Notes: generated by a model from the letters alone, not told the origin. A stretch of DNA of 64,000 nucleotides from Streptomyces sp. 71268 (GCF_029392895.1 NZ_CP114200.1:1083501-1147500), one strand, 5' to 3'; counted from the first letter of the stretch, positions 32,130 through 40,160 are shown. A program made the numbers and translations.

Positions 32130-33202
32130 TTGGCACCCTCCTCGGCCGGGGCGGCGACGGCCTGCGCGGAGGCGGCCGACGCGGCGGGAGAGGCCGCGCC
32201 GCCGGGCACGACCTCGACGTGCAGGCCCTGCTCACGCAGGAAGCCGATCGGCACCACATTCTCCTCGAACGAGCCGGGCAGTTCGATACGCATCCGGCCG
32301 ACCTGGCGCCCGCCGATCGTGTCCATCGCCGCCCCGAGGATCGAGATGTCGATGTTGTACGTACGGGCGAGCTGCGAGATCACCGGCTGGCTGGTGGCCT
32401 CGCCGAGGAACGTCACGTCCACGACGGTGCGGCCCGCGCCGGTCGCGTCGCCGCCGACCGGGAACAGCTCGCGCGCGAGCTCGGAGCCGGGGGTGGCGAG
32501 CAGCTCGGAGACGGTGCCGGTCTCCACGACCCGTCCGCCCTTCATCAGCGCGGCCGAGTCGCAGACGGTCTTGACGACGTCCATCTCGTGCGTGATGAGC
32601 AGCACGGTCAGGCCGAGCTGCTGGTTCAGGTCACGCAGGAGCTGGAGGATCGAGCGGGTGGTCTCAGGGTCGAGCGCGGAGGTCGCCTCGTCGGAGAGCA
32701 GCACCTTGGGGTCGCCGGCCAGCGCGCGGGCGATGCCCACGCGCTGCTTCTGCCCGCCGGAGAGCTGCGCCGGGTAGGCCCTGGCCTTGTCGGCGAGGCC
32801 GACCAGGCCGAGCAGCTCGATCGCCTTGCGGGAGCGCTCCTTGCCGGATATGCCGAGGATCTCCAACGGGAGCTCGACATTGCCCTGCACGGTGCGCGAG
32901 GAGAGCAGGTTGAAGTGCTGGAAGACCATGCCGATGCGGCTGCGGGCCTGGCGCAGCGCGGCGCTGGCGCGGTGGCTGTTGCCGGCGAGCGCGGTCAGGT
33001 CGGAGCCGGCCACGGTGACCGTGCCGGAGCTGGGGCGCTCCAGGAGGTTCACGCAGCGGATGAGGGTGGACTTGCCGGCGCCGCTCTGGCCGACGACGCC
33101 GAACACCTCGCCCTCGCGGACGTGCAGATCGACGCCGTCGAGCGCGGTGACCTCGCGGCCTCGTGAGCGGTAGACCTTTGTCAGGCCCGTCGTGGTGATC
33201 AC
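32126..33202 (-). CDS. metN: Methionine ABC transporter ATP-binding protein
   Basis: A 358-residue ATPase. Walker A GQSGAGKST is at about residues 38-46, the Q-loop at VFQHFNLL, the signature LSGGQKQR, Walker B VLLSDEATSALD, and the switch His in ITHEMDV. The C-terminal NIL domain (about 265-340, ARTYNIDISILGAAMDTIGG) is where methionine binds to inhibit transport in characterised MetN proteins. An Ala-rich tail follows. The start is GTG at 33202 with a weak GGAAA upstream. The 218-base leader between here and a Met/Cys-rich short ORF at 33421-33507 suggests translation-linked control of the operon. Confidence 0.95.
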   Translation of the reverse strand: MITTTGLTKVYRSRGREVTALDGVDLHVREGEVFGVVGQSGAGKSTLIRCVNLLERPSSGTVTVAGSDLTALAGNSHRASAALRQARSRIGMVFQHFNLLSSRTVQGNVELPLEILGISGKERSRKAIELLGLVGLADKARAYPAQLSGGQKQRVGIARALAGDPKVLLSDEATSALDPETTRSILQLLRDLNQQLGLTVLLITHEMDVVKTVCDSAALMKGGRVVETGTVSELLATPGSELARELFPVGGDATGAGRTVVDVTFLGEATSQPVISQLARTYNIDISILGAAMDTIGGRQVGRMRIELPGSFEENVVPIGFLREQGLHVEVVPGGAASPAASAASAQAVAAPAEEGAK

Positions 33203-33420
33203 AGGGGGTTTCCGTCACTGTCGAGTGCGCGGCGGATGGAGTGCCGGCACGGGGCATTCATTGCGGAACACGGCATACGGAGTTCTCCGGCGAGCGCGGT
33301 CATCACTGTCCGGCTCCGGCTTCCGGCGGCGCGGGGCGCGTCTCGGGTTCGTACGCGGTGCGTACGGACACGCTGCGGCGCACGGTCTCGCTTCGGGGCG
33401 CGAGGCTCCGGCAGGGGCCC
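33203..33420 (-). promoter_or_regulatory. metNIQ leader with small hairpins
   Basis: On the minus strand, between a short upstream ORF and metN, two stems are evident: 33387-33391 with 33400-33404, and 33350-33356 with 33360-33366. No T-run terminator is seen and no SAM riboswitch elements were recognised. A ribosome-controlled structural switch is possible but is inference. Confidence 0.4.
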
Positions 33421-33507
33421 TCAGCGGTCACACATTCGACACATACAACGAGCACCGGGCGTCATGTTCGCCTCGGTCGCTGTGGCGCGGCTGCTCGTGG
33501 TGGTCAT
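33421..33507 (-). CDS. Putative Met/Cys-rich leader peptide of metNIQ
   Basis: A 28-codon ORF starting ATG at 33507 and ending TGA at 33421. Its last nine residues are RCMCRMCDR, with three Cys and two Met in close order plus an earlier Met (position 15). Cys is otherwise rare in this genome, so the cluster is striking directly upstream of a methionine importer. TTTACT lies seven bases before the ATG, compatible with a weak -10 and a leaderless message, as in the known Cys-rich leaderless attenuator peptides of mycobacteria. No Shine-Dalgarno is seen. I propose sensing of Cys/Met-tRNA charging; this is inference from sequence alone. Confidence 0.5.
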   Translation of the reverse strand: MTTTSSRATATEANMTPGARCMCRMCDR

Positions 33508-33594
33508 GCGGGCAAGTAAACCAGACACGCTCGTGGCTCGATCAAGCCTGTCCGAATGGCGGACTCGCCCGGTCAAGGCGTGGACAGCGCGTGA

Positions 33595-34248
33595 TCATGA
33601 CCGTTCGTCGATGATCAATTCCAACCCATCGGCCCCGACCTGCACGGATACGTACGAAAGATCCTTTATGACGACGTCCGCGTGAAGATCGCCCACGGGC
33701 GTGGTTGTGGTCAAGGCCACGGTCCTCATGCCCGCGGCCCGGCCCGCCGCGAGTCCGGCCGGGGCGTCCTCGAAGACCACACAGCGGGCCGGGTCCACGC
33801 CCAGGCGCCGCGCGGCCAGCAGGAAGGGCCTCGGGTCGGGCTTGCCGCGCGGCACGTCGTCGGCGCAGACGAGCTGACCTGGCCGGATGCCCACCTCGGG
33901 CAGCCGCGCCGTGGCCACCCGGCGGTTGGCCGAGGTCACCACCGCCCAACGGTCGGCGGGCAGGGCGGCGAGCAGGTCGGCGGTGCCGGGCAGCAGCGTC
34001 ACGCCGCCGGCCACGTCCGCCGCCTCCAACTCGTCGATGCGCGCCAGCGCGCCCGGTATCCGCTCGGCCGGCAGCAGGTCGCCGATGATCTCGACGGCGG
34101 GCCGGCCGTGCAGCTCGACGCGCGCGAACTCCTCCGCGCTCACCCCGTACTCCCCCGCCCAGCGGGTCCAGCAGCGCCGCACCGAGGCGAGCGAGGAGAC
34201 CAGGGTGCCGTCGTTGTCGAAGAGCAGGGCCGCCGCGGAGATTCTCAT
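33595..34248 (-). CDS. HAD-family sugar-phosphatase-like hydrolase
   Basis: A 217-residue HAD hydrolase. Motif I is LLFDNDGTLV with the usual nucleophile Asp (DxDGTL, about residues 10-15). A helical cap follows (EYGVSAEEFARVELHGRPAVEII), then motif II in WAVVTSANR, motif III Lys in PRGKPDPRPFLLAA, and motif IV in CVVFEDAPAGLAAGRAAGM. The cap and the motif IV form place it with beta-phosphoglucomutase or 2-deoxyglucose-6-phosphate/glycerol-3-phosphatase-like enzymes. The substrate is not predictable. The start ATG at 34248 fits the family. It lies upstream of the metNIQ leader on the same strand with an 87-base gap. Confidence 0.88.
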   Translation of the reverse strand: MRISAAALLFDNDGTLVSSLASVRRCWTRWAGEYGVSAEEFARVELHGRPAVEIIGDLLPAERIPGALARIDELEAADVAGGVTLLPGTADLLAALPADRWAVVTSANRRVATARLPEVGIRPGQLVCADDVPRGKPDPRPFLLAARRLGVDPARCVVFEDAPAGLAAGRAAGMRTVALTTTTPVGDLHADVVIKDLSYVSVQVGADGLELIIDERS

Positions 34249-34398
34249 GGCGGGCCAGCGTATGCGCCGCCGTGGGACGGCCTGACGGCGCCCAGGGGTC
34301 GCGGGCCGGGGCAGGGGCGGGGGCCATTAGAGTCGTCGCATGGCTGTCAATCCCTGTGTGCGCCCCCGCCTCGCGCGCACCCCCGAGCGGAGGTGCCG

Positions 34399-34770
34399 GT
34401 GTTCGACGCGCTGACGTGGGCGGTCAGTCTGACCGCACTGGCCCTCGCCGCGTGGTGCGGCCACGCCGCCTATCTCGACCAGCCGACCAAGGACTGGCAC
34501 TTCATCGGCATGGCCGTGGTGACGGTGCTGGCACTGGCACAGCTCGTGATCGGGATCGTACGGCTGGCACAGGGGGACAAGCCCGACGAGAGCACGACCG
34601 TCTTCGTGGCCTATCTGATCGGCTCCGCCTGCGCGATCCCCGCCGTCGGGTTCATGTCGCTCTCGGAGCGGACCCGCTGGGGCTCGGTGACGGTCGCCGC
34701 GGGCGCGGTGGTGCTCGCGGTGCTTGAGGTGCGGCTGTGGGACGTGTGGGAGGGCAGCGGCCATGCCTGA
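34399..34770 (+). CDS. Conserved four-helix membrane protein
   Basis: A 123-residue integral membrane protein with helices near residues 5-22, 36-56, 69-88 and 96-113. The GTG at 34399 was chosen because GGAGG lies six bases upstream and gives VFDALTWAVSL; GTG 34393 is an alternative. It ends eight bases inside the next gene, which is also a membrane protein, so the pair is translationally coupled. No family recognised; similar two-gene membrane pairs occur in Streptomyces without known role. Confidence 0.7.
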   Translation: MFDALTWAVSLTALALAAWCGHAAYLDQPTKDWHFIGMAVVTVLALAQLVIGIVRLAQGDKPDESTTVFVAYLIGSACAIPAVGFMSLSERTRWGSVTVAAGAVVLAVLEVRLWDVWEGSGHA

Positions 34771-35248
34771 GTCCGAGACGCCCCCGGCCGAGGCCCCCGA
34801 GCCCGGGGCCGGGGCCGCCGGGCCGGCCGGCGCCCGCGAGCCGGAGCGGCGCGGCCGCCGCCTGGCGATCGGCGAGGGCCCGGGCCGACTGCTCGTCCTG
34901 GTCTACGGCGTCTTCACCGTCGCCGCCGCCTCCCGCTCGATCTACCAGCTCATCGCCCAGTACGAGGAGGCGCCGCTGGCCTACGTGCTCTCGGCCGTCT
35001 CGGCGCTGGTGTACGCGTTCATCACGGTCTCGCTGGTGCGCGGCGGCGAGGGCGCCCGGCGGGCGGCCCTGCTGTGCTGCGCGGCCGAACTGGTCGGCGT
35101 GCTCACCGTCGGCACCTGGACGCTGGTGGAACCGTCCGCCTTCCCGGACGCCACGGTCTGGTCGGACTACGGCATGGGCTACCTCTTCATCCCGATCTTC
35201 CTCCCGGTCACCGGCCTGCTCTGGCTACGACGGGCCCAGCGCGCCTGA
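34763..35248 (+). CDS. Conserved membrane protein with Pro/Ala-rich N-terminus
   Basis: A 161-residue protein. The first 38 residues are Pro/Glu/Ala/Arg-rich and presumably cytoplasmic. Four helices follow, from LLVLVYGVFTVAAASRSIYQ through YVLSAVSALVYAFITVSLV and AALLCCAAELVGVLTVGTW to YLFIPIFLPVTGLLWLRR. It overlaps the preceding gene by eight bases (ATGCCTGA), so the two products are probably made together and may form a complex. Function unknown. Confidence 0.75.
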   Translation: MPESETPPAEAPEPGAGAAGPAGAREPERRGRRLAIGEGPGRLLVLVYGVFTVAAASRSIYQLIAQYEEAPLAYVLSAVSALVYAFITVSLVRGGEGARRAALLCCAAELVGVLTVGTWTLVEPSAFPDATVWSDYGMGYLFIPIFLPVTGLLWLRRAQRA

Positions 35249-35368
35249 CCGGCGGCCCCGCCCCGGCCGGGGCTCGGCGAGCGCGGTGCGCGGCTCAGCC
35301 GTGGCGGCGCCAGGCGCCGCCGGCCCAGTGGAGACGGCCTTGCGCGGTGCGTGAGTGTTCCGGGGGGT

Positions 35369-35746
35369 TCATAGCCCCTCGTCGAGGATTCTCCGCACGT
35401 GGGCGGCTTCCTGGGGGAGGCTGTGCGCCAGGGCGTTCCAGAGGATGCCGTAGTCGACGGCTCCGTAGTCGTGGGCGACGAGGTTGCGCATGCCCTTCAT
35501 CGCACGCCATCGGACCTCGGGGTGCGCCGCCGTGAACTCACCGTCGAGGCGGTTCACCGCCTCCCCGATGCGGTGCGGGATCGCCTCGGCCGAGAGCCGG
35601 AGCATCTCATCGCCGTCGTAGGTCTCACGTCCGCGCGCGACGAGTCGGGCGCCGGTGGCGGCGAAGTCGAGGAAGTCGAGGAGGGTTTGACGGGTGCGTG
35701 CGTCCAGGGACTCCCGACGGGGCGGTTCGGGCCGCACGGTGCTCAC
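35369..35746 (-). CDS. hepT: HepT-like HEPN toxin (DUF86)
   Basis: A 125-residue all-helical HEPN protein. The catalytic RX4HXY motif is present as RNLVAHDY at about residues 87-94. In characterised HepT/MntA pairs this motif gives RNase activity, and the antitoxin adds AMP to the tyrosine. IGEAVNRLDGEF and WRAMKGMRN are typical flanking helices. Its start overlaps the stop of the antitoxin gene by four bases (ATGA). The length is slightly above the usual 110-140 range midpoint, with a basic N-terminal extension. Toxicity has not been shown for this protein. Confidence 0.85.
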   Translation of the reverse strand: MSTVRPEPPRRESLDARTRQTLLDFLDFAATGARLVARGRETYDGDEMLRLSAEAIPHRIGEAVNRLDGEFTAAHPEVRWRAMKGMRNLVAHDYGAVDYGILWNALAHSLPQEAAHVRRILDEGL

Positions 35747-36213
35747 AGGGGCTTGGCCTCGGCCACGATGGTGTCGTGGCTCCCGCGCAGGCCGCCCTCG
35801 CTGATGACGTCGACCTTGACTCCGAGGGTGTCCTCCAGATCCTGGGCGAGCTCGATCTGGTCGAACGGGGAAGCGTCGGGTGCGAATTTCACCAGCAGGT
35901 CCAGGTCGCTTCCCGGGCGGTCCTCACCTCGGGCGACCGAACCGAAGACCTTGACGCTCAGCGCCTTGTGGCGGGCGGCGAGCGCCTTCACCTCGGCCTT
36001 GCTCCGGGCCAGTGCGACGGACGCCCGCGGCTTGGTGGCGGCGGTGAGGCGTGCCAGCATCTTCGGCGAGGGCCGGCGGGTGCCGTTCTCGTAGGCGGCG
36101 ATGTTGGGCTGGGCGACGCCGGACAGTTGAGCCAGTTCCCGCTGGGTCAGTCCGGCGGCCCGGCGCATGTCGGCGAGCTGTGCTGGGGTGCTCTGTGGTG
36201 CGTGAGATGCCAT
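35743..36213 (-). CDS. mntA: HTH-MntA fusion antitoxin (nucleotidyltransferase)
   Basis: A 156-residue fusion. Residues about 10-60 are an XRE-type helix-turn-helix (MRRAAGLTQRELAQLSGVAQPNIAAYE). Residues about 85-150 are a minimal nucleotidyltransferase: VFGSVARGEDRPGSDLDLLV contains GS and the DxD pair (D103, D105). In known pairs this enzyme AMPylates HepT to neutralise it. The fused HTH probably lets the antitoxin repress its own operon. It sits upstream of hepT with a four-base overlap. A pseudo-palindrome centred near 36241 in the promoter is a candidate operator. Confidence 0.87.
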   Translation of the reverse strand: MASHAPQSTPAQLADMRRAAGLTQRELAQLSGVAQPNIAAYENGTRRPSPKMLARLTAATKPRASVALARSKAEVKALAARHKALSVKVFGSVARGEDRPGSDLDLLVKFAPDASPFDQIELAQDLEDTLGVKVDVISEGGLRGSHDTIVAEAKPL

Positions 36214-36229
36214 GACGACCCCTCCCTCT

Positions 36230-36253
36230 CTATATCAACGATGTCGCGTATCG
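36230..36253. promoter_or_regulatory. Candidate promoter/operator of the mntA-hepT operon
   Basis: The AT-rich segment TATATCAACGATGTCGCGTA has dyad symmetry around CGATGTCG. It lies 17-40 bases before the mntA start, where an autoregulating HTH protein would bind. Confidence 0.4.
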
Positions 36254-36442
36254 TCCGGCTCGCGCTGTAGCGACCCGTGGCAGATGAGAGGTCGCGCTGG
36301 ATGCGGCACCCCGTTGTGGCCCTCATCCGGATGTCGCCCGGCGAGCGCCACGACGCAGCCGGGCGGCCGCGTCGCGCGCGGTGCCGCGGCAGCCCGGCGT
36401 CCCTCGTCGTCAGGTGTGCTACCGCTGCCGAACGCGCCACGC

Positions 36443-36478
36443 CACCCGTCGGCCCGGCTGGTGCCGGCCCGACGGGTG
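36443..36478 (-). terminator. Hairpin after the 36524-37024 GNAT gene
   Basis: Arms 36443-36458 and 36463-36478 pair with one mismatch around TGGT, 3' of the minus-strand GNAT gene. Confidence 0.7.
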
Positions 36479-36523
36479 ACGCGGCGACGGGTGTGGAGGC
36501 ATCCGCCCGGTTGGGCGCTGGCC

Positions 36524-37024
36524 CTACGCGCTCGCGGCGAACGCCTCGGCCGCGGCCCGCTTCTCCAGCGTGACGACGCTCAGCGAGCGGCTGACCCGCT
36601 CGGTGCCGACCTGCGCGTAGCCGTACTTGCGGTACAGCCGCAGGTTGCCCTCGCTGCGGTGCCCGGTGCTGAGTCGGTACCGCTTGACCTGCTCCGCCGC
36701 CAACCGCATCTCGATGGCCGCCAACAACCGGCCGCCGAGGCCGTGCCGCTGCATGCGCGGGTGGACGATCAGCCCCGCGATCGCGGCGGTTCCGTCCTCG
36801 TGCACGGCGCCCCGCACCGAACCGACGACCTCCTCGCCGAGCCGGGCCACCAGCACCCAGCCGTTGCCCAGCTCGGCACGGAGGTCGTCGAGGGTTTGGG
36901 TCAGCGGCTCGATGGAGTAGTCGCCGTACAGCTCGGCCTCGCTCTGGTAGCAGAGGTACTGGAGCTTGAGGATCTGCTCGGCGTCCTGCTCGCTCGCCGG
37001 AGAGATGGTCACGCTCATGCCCAT
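36524..37024 (-). CDS. GNAT N-acetyltransferase
   Basis: A 166-residue GNAT. ISPASEQDAEQILKLQYLCY is the N-terminal strand and helix, IAGLIVHPRMQRHGLGGRLL carries the acetyl-CoA loop (MQRHGLG), and NLRLYRKYGYAQVGTERV is the C-terminal signature. Substrate unknown. The ATG at 37024 was chosen because GGAGG lies nine bases upstream; ATG 37018 is the alternative and is 15 bases from it. The longer frame to 37273 crosses the sigma-factor gene end and is rejected. Confidence 0.85.
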   Translation of the reverse strand: MGMSVTISPASEQDAEQILKLQYLCYQSEAELYGDYSIEPLTQTLDDLRAELGNGWVLVARLGEEVVGSVRGAVHEDGTAAIAGLIVHPRMQRHGLGGRLLAAIEMRLAAEQVKRYRLSTGHRSEGNLRLYRKYGYAQVGTERVSRSLSVVTLEKRAAAEAFAASA

Positions 37025-37142
37025 GTGCGCATGCCTCCTCTGTGTGTGCCCCGGCCGCGGTGAGGGAGATGGTGCGGCGGGACGTGGGGTGCCCTGACAG
37101 GAGTCGCCGCGGGGTAGGCGTCGCCTCCGTGGCGCCGATTGT

Positions 37143-37775
37143 CTATCGCTCCATTCCCCAGGGTTCAGGAGCGGCAACCTCCGCCAGCAGCATTCTGCGC
37201 AGGCATCCAAGGCAACGGGAACGTACCGGCCCCAGACTCCCCTGTGAGATTCCCAACTCACCGGCGATTTCACGGTAGGTCGCGTCTCTGGTCGACATCA
37301 TCGCCAGCAGCACCCGCGGGCACCGGCCGGGCAGTTCGCGCACCGCGGCGCGCACCCGGCGCACCTCTTCCGCGGCCAGCGTCATCCCCTCGGTGTCCGA
37401 CGCGCCGAGCGGGACGGGCACGCCGTCGATCCCGTCGTACGGCACCTCCCACCGGGCCCGTCGCCGCGCGCCCCTGGCCTCGGCCCGGACCGCGGCGCGC
37501 AGCCAGGGCACCCAGCCGGCGGGCCGGGCTGGAGAGGCGCCCGTCCCGGCCCGCTCCAGGAGCCGTACCCACACCGCCTGTTCGAGGTCGGCAGGGTCGA
37601 GGCCGGCGCCGGCCGCCTCGGCCGCCGCCTCCGCCACCAGCAGCGGGCCGAGCGTCGCCAGTAACTCCTCGCCATCCGGGGCGTGGGCGGGGGCGGCGGA
37701 GGCGGGGCCATCGGAGGTGGGCGCCCGGTCGGGGCGCGTGCCGGGGGTGCGGGGCGCGGGGAGGGAGGGGGTCAT
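37143..37775 (-). CDS. ECF-like sigma factor (diverged)
   Basis: A 210-residue protein. LDPADLEQAVWVRLLER at about residues 58-74 matches sigma region 2.1-2.2, followed by GWVPWLRAAVRAEARGARRRARW (region 2.3-2.4-like, very basic). LPGRCPRVLLAMMSTRDATYREIAGELGISQGSLGPVRSRCLGCLRRML is a clear region 4 helix-turn-helix. A Pro/Ala-rich N-terminus of 45 residues precedes. No anti-sigma gene lies next to it, and the membrane neighbours do not look like one. It probably directs a small regulon; targets unknown. Confidence 0.78.
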   Translation of the reverse strand: MTPSLPAPRTPGTRPDRAPTSDGPASAAPAHAPDGEELLATLGPLLVAEAAAEAAGAGLDPADLEQAVWVRLLERAGTGASPARPAGWVPWLRAAVRAEARGARRRARWEVPYDGIDGVPVPLGASDTEGMTLAAEEVRRVRAAVRELPGRCPRVLLAMMSTRDATYREIAGELGISQGSLGPVRSRCLGCLRRMLLAEVAAPEPWGMER

Positions 37776-37877
37776 GCCGCGCTAGACAGTGCCCCGCACG
37801 CCACCGGTTGCCGTCGCCGGCGGGCGTCACCCGACCGGGCAACACCCGGCCGCGCCCTTGACGGGGCCTCACGTACG

Positions 37878-37917
37878 GCGCGCCCCGGGCCGGTGGCTGG
37901 ACCGGCCCGGGGCGCGC
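37878..37917 (-). terminator. Terminator of the glycerophosphodiesterase gene
   Basis: Perfect 17-bp arms 37878-37894 and 37901-37917 around a six-base loop, 3' of the minus-strand gene ending at 38009. Confidence 0.82.
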
Positions 37918-38008
37918 CCGGCCGCCGCCGCTTCCCCCGTCGCGGCGACCCACGCTCCGACGCGGGGTCAGCCTCCCCCCGAGAGGGGCTGTCCCCGCGC
38001 GCGGGCGG

Positions 38009-39157
38009 CTACTTCCCGACGAAGTCGGCGCGGGCGAGCAGCGCCGTGTCGGGGTGGTCCGAGAAGATGCCGTCGATGCCCTGCTCGAAGTAGAGCTTGA
38101 GGGCGCCGAAGGCGTCCCCGTACGCGGCCGGGTCGGTGCCCTTGCGGAAGTCCAGCGGCAGGAAGCTGTTCTCGTTGCGCATCGTGTACGGGTGCACGAG
38201 CAGCTTCTTCGCGTGGGCGTCGCGCACCAGCGTGGTGGGCGTACCGAGCTTGCCGCTCTTGTCGCGCGGGATGACCAGCGACAGGTCGGGGCCGATGCCG
38301 CGCGCGAAGCGGGCGATCCACGCCAGGCCCTTCGGCGTGACCAGGTCGGCCACGGTGCGCGGGTCACCGGCCTGGACGAAGTCCCAGGGGCGCGAAGAGG
38401 CGGAGGACAGCAGCACCACGCCGGGGCACGAGACCAGCTTGCTCAGTCGCTCGATGCTGGTGGGCTCGAAGGACTGGACGAAGTTGGGCGAGTTGTGCCG
38501 GTGCCGCCCGTAGGCGCGCAGCAGCTTGGCCAGCCTCGGCTCCAGCGCGAGGCCGATGTCGCGGAAGTAGGTGGGGTGCTTGGTCTCGATGTGCAGCCAG
38601 ACGCGGCGCCCGCGCCGCTTGCCCTCGCGCTCGGCCCACTCCAGGACCTCGGCGAAGGTGGGCACCTCCCAGCGGCCGTCGTAGAGCGTGTTCTGCCGGC
38701 GGGTGCCGGGGATGCGCTCGGTGGCCCGCAGGGTCTTCAGCTCGGCGAGCGTGAAGTCCTCGGTGAACCAGCCGGTGAGCTTGGTGCCGTCCACCGTCTT
38801 GGTCGCCTTGCGGTCGGCGAACTCCGGGTGCGAGGCGACGTCCGTGGTGCCGGTGATGTCGTTCTCGTGACGGCACACCAGGTGCCCGTCCTTGGTCGGC
38901 ACCAGGTCCTGTTCGATGACGTGGGCGCCCATGTCGAGGGCGAGCTGGTACGCGCCGAGGGTGTGCTCGGGGCGGTAGCCGCTGGCCCCGCGGTGGGCGA
39001 CGACCGTGGGCACCGGCAGGTCACGTCCGTGCTGGCCGTGTCCGTGGCCCCGTCCGGCGGCGGTGGCCGTGCCGGTGCCGGACAGCACCATCGCTCCGGC
39101 GCCGATGACGGCGGCGCCCAGTAGGGTGCGCCGTCCGGGCCGCTGCTCCTGCTCCAT
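38009..39157 (-). CDS. glpQ: Secreted glycerophosphodiester phosphodiesterase
   Basis: A 382-residue GDPD. The N-terminus GRRTLLGAAVIGAGAMVLSG is a twin-arginine signal, with probable cleavage near ATAAG (about residue 34), so the enzyme is exported folded. Catalytic elements are VVAHRGASGYRPEHTLGAY (HRG), IEQDLVPTKDGHLVCRHE (metal-binding E/D and catalytic His), WLHIETKHP and the C-terminal GIDGIFSDHPD. It cleaves glycerophosphodiesters to glycerol-3-phosphate and alcohol, likely scavenging phosphate or carbon outside the cell. The ATG at 39157 has GAGGAG upstream. Pho-box control is plausible but was not seen. Confidence 0.92.
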   Translation of the reverse strand: MEQEQRPGRRTLLGAAVIGAGAMVLSGTGTATAAGRGHGHGQHGRDLPVPTVVAHRGASGYRPEHTLGAYQLALDMGAHVIEQDLVPTKDGHLVCRHENDITGTTDVASHPEFADRKATKTVDGTKLTGWFTEDFTLAELKTLRATERIPGTRRQNTLYDGRWEVPTFAEVLEWAEREGKRRGRRVWLHIETKHPTYFRDIGLALEPRLAKLLRAYGRHRHNSPNFVQSFEPTSIERLSKLVSCPGVVLLSSASSRPWDFVQAGDPRTVADLVTPKGLAWIARFARGIGPDLSLVIPRDKSGKLGTPTTLVRDAHAKKLLVHPYTMRNENSFLPLDFRKGTDPAAYGDAFGALKLYFEQGIDGIFSDHPDTALLARADFVGK

Positions 39158-39413
39158 GCGTACTCCTCGTCTTGCCTGTTCGAGGGGGCGATCGTAGGCG
39201 TCCCCAGTTTGCGGGCCGTGGACATCCGTGCCAACGGCGCACGAACAGCCGTGGGCCCGCCCTTCCACGTCGTGGGCCCGGTGTGCGCACAGGGGGTACT
39301 CGCGAGTATCGTCCTCACCTGCGCGGGGAGGCCGGTGGCCCGGTTGGGCGAGCCGACCCCCGCCGGGCGCGCACCGCGCGCCGCGTTCCGACCACCACCG
39401 ACCGGAGGGTCCG

Positions 39414-40082
39414 TTGTCCCGCATCGTGCTGAAGGCGATTCTCGGAGTGCTCATGCGCGTCCTGTTCCGCCCGAAGGTGGAGGGAGCGGAGCGCATTCCC
39501 GGCGACGGTCCGGTGATCCTGGCGGGCAACCACGTCACCTTCGTCGACTCGCTGTTCGTCGCCCTGATCGTCAAGCGACCGGTGTACTTCATCGGCAAGG
39601 ACGAGTACGTGACGGGCAAGGGGCTCAAGGGCCGGCTGATGGCGTGGTTCTTCCGTACCAGCGGCATGATCCCGGTGGACCGGGACGGCGGGCACGGCGG
39701 CGTCGCGGCGCTGATGACCGGCCGCCGCGTGCTGGAGGAGGGCAAGGTGTTCGCCATCTACCCGGAGGGCACCCGATCCCCCGACGGCCGCCTCTACCGC
39801 GGGCGCACCGGCGTGGCCCGGCTGGCCCTGATGACCGGCGCGGCCGTGGTCCCGTTCGCGATGATCGGCACCGACAAGGTGCAGCCCGGCGGCAAGGGCC
39901 GGCTGCACATCGCGCCGGTGACCGTCCGCTTCGGCGAGCCGCTGGACTTCTCCCGCTACGACGGCATGGAGCGCGACCGCTACGTGCTGCGGGCCCTGAC
40001 CGACGAGGTCATGAGCGAGGTCATGCGCCTCTCCGGCCAGGAGTACGTGGACATGTACGCGACGAAGGCCAGGGCCGCGTAA
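39414..40082 (+). CDS. plsC: 1-acyl-sn-glycerol-3-phosphate acyltransferase (PlsC family)
   Basis: A 222-residue membrane-associated acyltransferase that adds the second acyl chain in phosphatidate synthesis. The catalytic HX4D motif is NHVTFVDS at about residues 38-45, and the substrate motif YPEGTRS is at about 117-123. The N-terminal helix LKAILGVLMRVLF anchors it. The TTG at 39414 was chosen: GGAGG lies six bases upstream, whereas no ATG gives a proper start. Divergent from the glycerophosphodiesterase gene, with which it shares lipid chemistry. It ends before a bidirectional hairpin. Confidence 0.88.
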   Translation: MSRIVLKAILGVLMRVLFRPKVEGAERIPGDGPVILAGNHVTFVDSLFVALIVKRPVYFIGKDEYVTGKGLKGRLMAWFFRTSGMIPVDRDGGHGGVAALMTGRRVLEEGKVFAIYPEGTRSPDGRLYRGRTGVARLALMTGAAVVPFAMIGTDKVQPGGKGRLHIAPVTVRFGEPLDFSRYDGMERDRYVLRALTDEVMSEVMRLSGQEYVDMYATKARAA

Positions 40083-40124
40083 CCCGGCTCCCGCCCGCGC
40101 GCCCGTCCGCGCCCAAGACCCCGA

Positions 40125-40160
40125 CGCCGCCCGCCAGTCGAGTGACACTGGCGGGCGGCG
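40125..40160. terminator. Bidirectional terminator between plsC and the MFS gene
   Basis: Perfect 14-bp arms 40125-40138 and 40147-40160 with an eight-base loop, between convergent genes. Confidence 0.8.

Noticed and set aside
33203..33600. A SAM riboswitch upstream of metNIQ
   Set aside because: I looked for SAM-I and SAM-IV conserved segments on the minus strand and found none. A peptide-based leader fits better.
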